From positions 776,625,864-776,689,863 of the forward strand of contig CM057338.1 of assembly GCA_030015575.1 (NCBI GenBank): 64,000 bases of DNA, given 5' to 3'. A program made the translations under genes and the position numbers. The stretch is from Agapanthus africanus (lineage: Eukaryota > Streptophyta > Magnoliopsida > Asparagales > Amaryllidaceae). Of this stretch, positions 46,925 to 56,950 are shown piece after piece (position 1 is the stretch's first letter; each line of letters begins with the position of its first letter). Under the pieces are notes generated by a model that saw only the letters and a list, made by a program, of their open reading frames with translations, made no database searches and was not told where the DNA came from.

Positions 46925-49900
46925 GGTCGCTACCTGGAGAGAGAGAGAAGAAAACACTCAGCGTGCGCTCTTTCAAGAATAGATTGGTTTTTATTTTATC
47001 TAATCAGGATGGCTCCCACTGCTTTTTATCAAATCTTCCTTCAAACCCTAAATGGAAAGACTAGCCGGGATTAATTACACACTACAAGTTCGCCAATCTT
47101 TCAGCCAGGCCAGTGTCGGTACTTTGAGGGAGGTCCCCCGTGCTTTCGCACGAACCTAATTAATGTAAACCTCGTTTTCCCAGAGGCGTAACCTCGTTAA
47201 CACCTTTCTAGACACCTACTTGATCGGCTAATTGTAATGTATAAAACTCTCCCAGGAGTAACTCTTACTCGCAGCGGGTATCGGGATCCAACTATCTCAT
47301 AGAAGGTATGCAATCTCATTGCAAATCTCAACACTTGAAATTCCCGATAATATTTTGCCCCTAGCGTCCTATGACCTTGACGCAGGCCAACAAACCATAG
47401 TCCGCTAGTCAAGTTCAACCCGTCATTTCCTGATTGAATTAAACCCACCCGCACGACCCTTGACGCAGGCCAACAAAGTCGCACGACTACCCTAATCCAA
47501 TCACATCATATGCTTATGCAGATAAGCACCAGTTAGCTACCGCACACTACGCCTTGACGCAGGCCAACAAACGTAGCACGAATACTAACTACTACTTATC
47601 TGAAATGACGGAGGGCTACGACAGGTTTTTCTGAAAACCTATTGCGTAATGAACTTGATATCGTTGTAGAATCAAATGAATTTTGAAATGGAGTGTTTTT
47701 GAGGCTTTTCTAGTTTTGCTAAAGGAGTCACTCCCGGTGAAGGGATCGTCGGTCCTTTCCTCGTCGAATGAGGTGCGGGATATATCATATATATCACTGT
47801 GCAAAGTAGAACTCTTAAAAGCAATCAAAAGACAAACCGAGTGTGTAGCATCTGCCAGTTATTGCTAAAGGAGTCACTCCCGGTGAAGGGATCTCGGTCC
47901 TTTCCTCATCGAATAAGGTGCAGGATATATCACATATACCGCTGTGCAAAGCAAGAACTGTAGCTACCTGTTTTATTTTGAAATTCGATTCTACAACATC
48001 TTAGGTTTCTTCTATTTCATTAATCACATTAATGAAGTCCCATCATTTAAGTACCTAAACATCACAGATAAATACGACGTACACTTATGCCATCCGCATT
48101 CGCCTCGATGTCCCCTCGTGCACCGTTAGGTTAGGTAACTAACGGCAGAGCGGGGCAGGGCTAGCGCGGGTGTAAAACATAAGTAAAGTCTATATAATAT
48201 ATCATATATATTATATACTATATCTATCACAGAACATCACATGATCACATCACAGATATCGCAGCAGAAGAATCATATGAAATATTGGATATACTAGGAC
48301 GTCCGTGTTTTCAATACGAGCCAGTATAAAACACGGATTCCACGGTCGTGATGAATAGCCAAACCCACACCCCTAGACCCCTACGAGAGCGGCAAGCAAC
48401 CCTACCAATTCTGGAGTTAGGAGACCCGGACTCGACTCCTCGAGTTGGTCTCCCACTGGACTCCAGAACCCGGTTACTTGTGCCCTCCTCCTTAGGTCTA
48501 TCCTAGTGCGGAAAAGTAAATAAATAATATATATCAACGGTGACAACTTCCGCAACCTGGAAGCGCCCCAATAAAAGAATATTACATACAAGTTTTTACA
48601 TGAATGAAAATGAAAAACACTCATCTCACATAAAAAACCCCGGCTATTCAATCACGACGATCCAATATAACATATCCAGCAACACATAACATCACATGTC
48701 ATCAACGTAAGTAAACATGCGTATCCCAATTGTCGTTGACATATAGCAACGAAACCGGCGATATCACATATTACACTTACGGTCACAGAAAAGAAAGTAT
48801 AAAACTACAACAGTTGGAATCCGCAACCACCTCAGACATCGCATGCCTGACCAAATGAATTACTTAGACATCGCATGCCTAACAATTATAAACCCTGCAT
48901 TTTAGTCTCATTATCGAAAACACTTTTCAATATCAAGTCGGGCAATTCAACAAGATTCCCGACATCCTGATCGAATGCTCGTCGCAAACTTCAGTAGGCG
49001 GCCGCACCCCCGACACCGTCGACGAAGTGCACCAAGGCGGAACACCGCCACCGCGAGCACCCGAACGGATGCTTTCGGCGACGGGGTTCTCCTACAGTCA
49101 CTTGGTCGGGGCTATGGAGTGAGGCTGTCTATTAAGTTTACCCGGCGAGTATTCGCGTACGCTACGTGATTGCGACGGACTTTTGATCACATCAAAATTC
49201 CGTGGCAACCGATCAAGTGAGACTAAACTGCTACGTTTATAATATTCATTTAGTTATCACATAACTACTTGTGAATTCCAATTATTGTATCCCATTCCAG
49301 ATAATTAGAAAATGTTAAACTTTCCGATTGAACATTCGAACACCCAAGTTTTCCCGATACAGATCAACATATGAGACAAGTCTAACAACATTCCGTTCGT
49401 GCCTCAGTACCAACGGTCCAGCCGTAGAAGGGTCAAGCCAACGCCTCACATGTGGCACGCCGTACTGCCCCAAACCCGAAGGTTCAAAGGGCAGTTCAAG
49501 ACGGTCACATAATCGAGTTAAGGTTTGTTGTCTTCTAGAGGGTCCATCGCGTTACTTGCACTACTTAGAACGTCGTTAAACTACGGAAAAATCCAACACT
49601 TGGAAATTTCCCGACAGGGGAAAAATTGGGTATTTATATCCGATCGAACTTTTTAACATATTCTAAAAATTATCCGGAAAGCCACACAGACAAAATTTGA
49701 TAATCCGATCGAATATACTAAGTCCCCAAAACAACCCAGAAAATTCAACTCTAGAAAAAATATTAAAAATTCCCAGAAGACTCAGCACTACAAGACATGA
49801 GTTACTGTGGAAGACACGTGCTGTAATTTAATACAGTGGCCGCGGAACCGCCGCGCATCCCATGGTGGGGGCCGCGGTTCCGCGCCTCTGTTGTCAAATT

Positions 49901-50072
49901 ACCATCACGTGCTTCACAGTGTCTCATGTAATTCCCTGCTGAATTTTTTGGAAATTTTTAATATGGAAAAATCCACGTTTTTAGAAAAAGGACAGAGAGC
50001 TATTTTGGGTTCTCAATTTCGGTTCGATCGGACTTCAAATTGCGTCTGGACTTCGCCTAAGGCTCTAGCTAG
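46925..50072 (-). other. long 5' leader of element F
   Basis: About 3.15 kb, non-coding. Leader hairpin 1 pairs ctagcg/ctatg (47361-47373) with catag/cgctag (47396-47408). Hairpin 2 pairs cgac with gtcg (47454-47481) and hairpin 3 ctacg with cgtag (47547-47576). The tandem duplication is at 47710-47960. A GC-rich block at about 48935-49245 is shared with C only. Near the primer site cgcggaaccgc (49841-49851) pairs with gcggttccgcg (49874-49884). Confidence 0.82.
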
Positions 50073-50084
50073 GCTCTGATACCA
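50073..50084 (-). other. primer-binding site of element F
   Basis: Plus strand gctctgatacca, complement of the initiator tRNA-Met 3' end, one base from the LTR. Confidence 0.95.
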
Positions 50085-50085
50085 C

Positions 50086-52300
50086 TGTAGGGTTCCTAGG
50101 CACACTAGTGAGGTCTCACAAGGCATCGAACATGCCAAATTAAAATTTTAACGGTGCCGAGAAACCCGACTACGGATCGTCGGCTAGAAGTTTAGGCGAA
50201 AAAGCTAACTAGTTAACACTTAACTAAGGGATACGGAAATACAACCTTTGTAGATCCGGTCCTCCACCTCCACGGCTCCGAGATGAGGTCCTTTCCGCTG
50301 TCCAAATCAAATCCGGGCTCTAGCGTCGACTTCATCGGAGAATAAGCAAGCTAGGTCGTCGATGTCCATGCCGAAGATGATCTACGTCGAGGCATCGCTA
50401 AATCAAGCTCTCACTTCACCAAGTCATGAAACTTGTGAAGAAAACACACTCTACTACTTGGCAAGAGGTAGAGGATGAAGAAATAGGAAGTGGGTAGACT
50501 TTAGATTTGGATTTCTCACTCTTTTTCATCAATCACCATTGATGGACTTTGGTTTTCTTCACTTGAAAAATGAAGAAGAAGAAGAATGTTATTATGATAA
50601 GAAAATAATAAAATGAGAAAAGAAATTCATTCTTATCATAATGAAACCATAGTTAGGTGTAGAGAATCAATCATGGTTTAGTGGAATGGTTAGGTTAAGC
50701 ATGAGACAAAAATGGTTACAAAGTCAAAGACTTCATGAAGCTTCATGAAGCATTTAAAGAAAGCCACCATTTTCTCATGCTCATTTTCTTTTCCAAAAAG
50801 AATAAACAAATGAATAAAATGAATAATCAAATAGAAAACCCTAACCATTCCATTAACCAAGGTTTAATTCTATACACTTAACAAAAAGGGCATGCACCAT
50901 CAAACATGATACAAGCAAGTGCACAAATCATATCGCATATGAAATGTGCACACCCGAGTGAGAAAATCCATTTAAAGTGAACCGATACTAGTTAATGCAA
51001 AGTAATATATCAAATATATAATTATGCATTAAATCATTAAATCAACACTTGATTTAACGATCCGGTCATGACGCACATAACCGACTGGTATCATTAGTAA
51101 CATCTTATCGAATCAACACTTGATCCGATAACCCGGCTATATCGCATATAACCGATCAATGTCACATCGCGAGAATCGAATACAGTATCACATACTCGTA
51201 TTATTCTCGGTCCCGCACATATCTCATATGCGCTCCTATTTCGTTTCGCTTGAGCCAGGAAACCTCTGTGTAGGACTCTAAAGACTCGTCAATACGCCGG
51301 CAGCAGATGATGATCATATCAAGCATCCACAAGCCGCAAGCGGTCTGCTAAACGTAACACCACCCGGGTATTGAGCGATCTGAAGATCGACGAGCAAGCC
51401 CGCTCACACTCCAGTGAATCCGACCAGTAACACTACCGTACAGTCCGGTCTGATCGTCTGATATGTCGCATATCTCGCCTAGGGGTGGTAAACGTCAGAC
51501 CCCAATAGCTCGATAAGTCGTGTCGATATGAGGTCTATAACTTTTCGAGAAACTACTGGTAACACTTACCAGTAAATCTCAGCAACCCTGGCCAGGGATT
51601 TCCTGTTATAGCCAATCGAACACAGCGCAACATCAACTCTCTATACCGGGAGAGACGAATCCCCTCCTATCGCTCATTGCCTCCATGTGACTCGGGACTG
51701 TACCCCAAAACCACCATTTTGCACGCCCTCTTGGACGTGGTAAGATGGAAATCAAAGCACAGTGGGAACCACACAAGACTCTATGACGATCTCGGGTCAA
51801 CAGACTACTCTGTACCAGTGTCACCAGAGAACTGCCATCTGACGTGAGGTATAATACCATCTGGGAGTTCTCGGCGAGTCCGTCCAGTGTACCCAGTCTC
51901 TACTGAGCACCCGTATATCATCTCTGATGTCAAACACCGATGGATATGGGATCATCCATCGCCCATCTATATGGGTCGAGAAGGTATACGCTAGTCTACT
52001 CTGGTATATCGATGCGCCGTCTCGATACACCCACGACTAGGGACTTTGAAGGATGTACTTATAGACTACCATGTCCCCACTAGTATGATCCGCATCATAG
52101 TCCAGGTAGTCAAGTACAGATCCTAAGGGCTTTACCAACATGTAACAGAGAGACAATCAGCATACACGTTAAGGTAAAGGGTAACCAGATAGCATACTAT
52201 CATGTCGAGCAAGAAAGTCCTCCCTATATATGTCCCAGCATCCACTACAATATACATCCTATGTACAGTAATGGCCTCTAGGGCATACATATAACTAACA
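50086..52300 (-). repeat. 5' LTR of element F
   Basis: 2,215 bp, nearly identical to 41912-44127. A perfect 9-bp hairpin tactggtaa-cac-ttaccagta lies at 51554-51574, next to ccctggccaggg at 51586-51597. Confidence 0.95.
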
Positions 52301-53765
52301 GGGGTCTAGGGATATGGGTTTGGCTGTTCATCACGACCGTGGAATCCGTGTTTTTTACTGGCTTGATTTAAAATACGGACCTTCTAGTATATCCAATATT
52401 TCATATATTGACTTCTGCTGCAATGTTCTGTGATGAGATCATAAAACTGCGTGAGACGAATGCTTTATATTATATATATGATATATAATAGACGTTTCTT
52501 ATGTTTTGCATCCACGCTAGTCCTGCCCCGCTCTGCCATTAGTTAACTAACTTAACAGTGCACGACGGGACTCCGTGGTGAATGCGGATGGCATAAGCGT
52601 ACGTTGTATTTTCATTTCTTCTATGATACTTAGGAAGTATAAATGATGAGACTTCATTAATGAGATTAATGAAAAGGAAAAATACCTAAAGATGTTGTAG
52701 AATCCTGTTTTAAAAACCGGTAGCTCTAGTTCTTGCTTTGCATAGTGATATTCCTTGATGAATATCCTGCACCTCATTCGATAAGAAAAGAGCCGAGATC
52801 CCTTCACTGGGAGTGACCACTTTAGCGAAACTAGCAAATGCTACAACCCACTCGGTTTTATCTTTTGATTGCTTCTCTACTTCTTACTTTGCATAGTGGT
52901 ATTCCTGAATATCCAGCACCTCATTCGATTAGGAAATAGCTGAGATCCCTTCACTGGGAGTGAGCTCTTTAGCAAAACTAGTAAAAGCCTCAAAAACACT
53001 CCTTTTTCAAAATCATTCGATTCTACAATTATATAAAGTTCATTACGCAAAAGGTTTTCTTAAAACCTATCATATCCCTCTGTCATTTCAGATAAGTACT
53101 ATTTAGTATTCGTGCTACGTTTGTTGTCCTTCGTCAAGGTGTAGTGTGTCGTAGCTGATTAGTGCTTATCTGCTGCATATGATGCGATTGGATTAGGGTA
53201 GTCATACAACTTTGTTGGCCTTTGTCAAGGGTCATGCGGGTGGGTTTAATTCAATCATGAAATGTATGGGTTGAACTTGACTAGCGGCCTATGGTTTGTT
53301 GGCTTTCGTCAAGGTCATTGGACGTTAGGGGCAAAATATTATCGGGAATTTCAAGTATTGAAATTTGCAATGAGATTGCATACCTTTTATGAGATAGTTG
53401 GATCCCGATACCCACTGCGAGTAAGAGTTACTCCTGGAATACTTTTGCACTTTAAAATTAGCCAATCAAGTAGGTGACTAGAAAGGTGTCAACGGGGCTA
53501 TTCCTCTGGGAAAACGAGGTTTATTTTAATTAGGTCCATGCGAAAGCACAGGGAACCTCCCTCAAAGTACCGACACTGGCCTGGCTGAAAGATTGGTGAA
53601 CTTGTAGGGTGTAATTAATCCCGGTTAGTCTTACCTTTTATGGTTTGAAAGAAGATTTGATAAAAACAGTGGGAGCCATCCTGATTAGATAAAATAATAA
53701 TCAATCTAATCTTGCAAGAGCGCACTCAGAGTGTTTTCTTCTCTCTTTCTCTCCAGGTAGCGACC
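52301..53765 (+). other. leader of element C, second part
   Basis: After the ggggt duplication, ctagggatatgggtttggc resumes the leader cut at 41911. It carries the tandem duplication (52720-52995) and a partly decayed version of the three-hairpin cluster (about 53113-53340), then a pyrimidine tract ending CAG (53742-53757) just before the lost start codon. Confidence 0.87.
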
Positions 53766-56145
53766 GTGACATGTCTTAATCAAGATAATAATATGGATGT
53801 ATTGACCGAACCCACTTGTTATACTGGGCTGGGGAACGTTGGTTCCGCTCTATCTTATAAATGTTATAAGTCCAAGGAGGAAATAGGGGAATATCCAGAT
53901 TCCCACGCCACCAAACGAGGAATGAGCATGTTGATGCATCTTCTTCAGGTGTGTTTGTCGCCAAGAACTGTTTCTCAGTACACTCTATGTCCTGAGTATT
54001 AGATACCAGATCAGGATCCCACATATGTAATATATTACATGGGTTAATGAAAGGTAGACAACTGAGAAAGGGTGATCATTCTCTAGAAGTAGATAATGGT
54101 GCAAATGTTGCAGCCAAAGCTGTTGGCGAATATCACCTTGTATTACCAACTGGTAATACATTGATTCTGAATGAATGTTATTACATACCGAACCTGATAT
54201 GCAACATTATATCAGTTTCCTTATTATGTAAAGAAAGATGTAATTTTGTATTTGCAGGATAATGTTATGAACATTTTTCTAAATCAAAAGTTTATTAGAT
54301 CAGGCATGTTATATAATGACATATACGTTCTAAATCAAACTATAGTTCTTAACGTACAGAACACACACAAGAGGAAAAGTTTAGAAATGAACGAATCCTT
54401 CTTATGGAATTGTAGACTGGGTCATATCAATGAGACACAACTAGTTAAGTTACATAGAGATGGATATTTAAATCGGTTTGAATTTAAATCATATGAAACT
54501 TGCCAGTCATGTCTCAAAGGTAAAATGACCAAAACTCCGTTTACTGGATACGGAGAAAGAGTTACTGAACTCTTGGAACTGATACATAGTGATGTATGCG
54601 GTCCTATGTCTACACATGCCAGGATTGGTTCCTCGTACTTCATTACATTCACTGATGATCTCTCAAGATTCGGGCATGTGTTCCTCTTGAAACACAAGTC
54701 TGAAGCTTTTGAGAAATTCAAGGAATATAAGTACAAAGTAGACAACCAAATGGGTAGAATTATTAAAATCCTTCAATCTAATCGAGGAAGAGAATACTTA
54801 AGCACGGAGTTCCTGAACTATTTAAAAGATAATATAATTCTCTCTCAGCTTACTTCTCCGTATACACCACAGCACAACGGTGTATCAGGACGGAGGTATC
54901 GCACACTATGAGATATGGTGTGCTCTATGATGAATACTGTTGAGTTGCCTAGTTCCTTTTGGGGTTATGCGCTTGAGAAGCCACATACCTATTGAATAGG
55001 GTTCCGACCAAATCAGCACCTACCACTCCATATGAGATATGGTATGGGAAGAGACCATGTCTTAAACGAGTTAAGATATGGGGTTACCCGGCCTATGTTG
55101 AAACGAAAAATACGGACAAGCTCGAGGCAAGGTCAGTTCTGTATAACTTTGTTAGATATCCCAAACATTCGTGATGGTATATCTTCTACCACACCGAGGA
55201 ACAAAAGGTGTTTTGTTTCTCGGCATACCAACATTTTAGAAAATGGAATTTCTTGAAAAAGAAATTTGTGGTCTTGAGGTAGAACTGGAAGAAGTTCCAG
55301 CTACACAAACTACAGCTGATGATTTGGTAGAACCGGAGGATTCAATAGTTCCCGACGAACCTCAGCCTCTCTGCAGATCTAGTAGGGTTTCTCATCCTCC
55401 TGAGACATACTACGGTTTTCTCAATGACAGTGGGAGCGAGGATTGCATCATGAAAGATGATGACCCAACTAGTTTCTAGCAGTCCATCACGAGTGGGGAC
55501 TCTATGAAATGGCTGGATGATATGCGATCTGAGATGGAATCCATATACACCAACAAAATATGACTTTGGAAGTTGCACCTGAAGGGATAAAACCCATCGG
55601 GAGCAAGTGGATCTTGAGAAGGTTCTTGGTGTAGATGGAAAAGTTAAGACTTTTAAAGCTAGACTTGTAGGAAAAGGTTTTCGTCAATAACCAGGTGTGG
55701 ATTTTGATGAAACCTTTTCTCCAGTGGCTATGCTTAAGTCTATCAGGATTAAAGCAGGTATCGCGGAGTTGGAACATCTGTTTTGATGTGGCAGTCAAAA
55801 AGTTTGACTTCATCGAAAAGGTAGATGAACCTTGTATATGCAAGAAGGTTGTAGAAAGTAAGGTTGTCTTCCTCGTATTATACGTGGATGACATACTCTT
55901 GATTGGAAATGGTGTTCCTATGCTACACTCGATCAAGCTCCTCTTATCATAATGTTTCTCCTTGAAGGATCTGGGTGATACCTCCTACATCCAGTGATTA
56001 AGATCTATAAAGATAGATCTAAGAGGATGTATCATACTCACTAGGTGCAGTGAGTAGGTGTCAATCAGATCCTAAGGAGAAATGCTGGATAACTGTGAAA
56101 AACATTCATAAGTACTTGAGAAGCACTAAAGAAACGTTCTTGGTA
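53766..56145 (+). pseudogene. pol: element C pol with gag remnant
   Basis: The position matching the ATG of B reads GTG (53766). The gag remnant (LNQDNNMDVLTEP) again jumps to a degenerate knuckle. Protease and pre-integrase lie at 53940-54300, integrase zinc finger and core at 54246-54911 (CRLGHINETQLVKLHRDGY, CQSCLKGK, LIHSDVCGP), integrase end at 54992-55480. RT (55502-55950) has lost about 170 bp between two LKSI-coding repeats, so the palm is broken before LKQVSRSWN; VLYVDDILLIGNG remains. Only shreds of the RT end and RNase H remain (KYLRSTKETFLV near 56110-56145), where an abrupt join to LTR sequence occurs. Confidence 0.9.
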
Positions 56146-56665
56146 TTACAAATATGATTTGAGATATTTTTACACCATGCTTCATCACTTGATCATCTTC
56201 TTCATCTCATTTTCCTTTTCAAGCTTTTGATGAGGCGAAGAAAGAAAGAAAGAAAAATAATTCTAAAGTGAGCAAAATACCTACTTCATCAATCTATACC
56301 AAACTAGTTATTTAGTATAGGTTGTTTACTTCACTAATTCCTCAATTAGAGAAGAGATAGCTTAAGTTAGAGATTTCTCGACGTAGATCATCTTCGGCCT
56401 CGAAGATCCTTAAGCAAGCTTGTTCCTTTCACCTAGTGAAGCCTAAGAAGAGTTCGGAGACCACTACTTGGAGCTAAGGGACTACTACACGGAGGTTTAA
56501 AGTGCAGGACCGGTCTACAAAGGTTGTATTCCTATTTCACTTATGCAATAAAACCCTAATTCTCTAGTTCGATTCTAGGTTTGAGTTCCTTAGCATTCTA
56601 GATTTTTTTAAATTGCATACTTGATGCTTGCTAAAACCTAGTGGTCGTGCTAAAAAAGACCAACA
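56146..56665 (+). repeat. truncated copia LTR fragment
   Basis: It matches the last 520 bp or so of the C-type LTR (compare 30100-30447 joined to 40323-40525) in plus orientation and ends gaccaaca. About 1.7 kb of its 5' side is missing. It could be the deleted 3' LTR of C, but its right flank gtatg does not match the acttc flank at 7270-7274. Confidence 0.8.
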
Positions 56666-56950
56666 GTATGACTATCCTATTCCAATCACATCACATGCGG
56701 TAGATAAGCACTAATTAGCTACCGCACACTGTGCCTTGACAAGGTCAACAAACGCAGCACGAATACTAAATAGAACTTATCTGAAATGACATAAGGCTAC
56801 GAATGGTTTTGATGAAAACCTTTAACATAATGAACTTGATATCGTTGTAAAATCTAATAATTTGAAATGGAGTGTTTTTGGAGCTTTTCCTAGTTTTGCT
56901 AAAGAGCTCACTCCCGGTGAAGGGATCTCGGCTCTTTCCTTATCGAATGA
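56666..56950 (-). repeat. copia leader fragment
   Basis: 285 bp matching the B leader from 16316 onward, in the same strand sense as B. It includes hairpin 3 with arms ctgtg/cgcag (one wobble pair, 56729-56757), its enclosing stem agataag/cttatct, and the start of the cactcccggtgaaggg unit. Cut on the right by gypsy element H. Confidence 0.85.

Larger units (their letters stand above)
41912..52300 (-). mobile_element. Ty1/copia element F, recent, gag-less, pol decayed
   Basis: Minus-strand insertion of 10,389 bp with perfect duplication ggggt (41907-41911, 52301-52305). The two LTRs (2,216 and 2,215 bp) differ at only about 20 positions that I could find by eye. The internal region has a primer site, a 3.1 kb leader and a heavily damaged pol with no long frame. 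Gag is missing as in B and C, and even the remnant start codon is ATA. It sits in the leader of C. Confidence 0.94.
7275..56145 (+). mobile_element. Ty1/copia element C, thrice interrupted and 3' truncated
   Basis: Element C is the oldest copia frame of the window. Its own pieces are the 5' LTR (7275-7413, 28606-30447, 40318-40525), the primer site (40527-40538), the leader (40539-41911 and 52306-53765) and decayed pol (53766-56145). Elements A, E and F (with B inside A) sit between these pieces. When they are removed with one copy of each target duplication, the LTR is about 2.18 kb, the size of its relatives. It belongs to the gag-less group. Its 3' end is lost. Confidence 0.8.

Noticed and set aside
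48975..49169. Possible captured host exon in the F leader (64 codons, GC-rich)
   Set aside because: No domain seen, and the matching block in C does not keep a frame. Kept only as a composition finding.
7275..56665. C as one complete element ending at 56665 with a target duplication
   Set aside because: Flanks acttc and gtatg do not match and the 3' LTR is cut at 56146, so the end is reported as a rearrangement.
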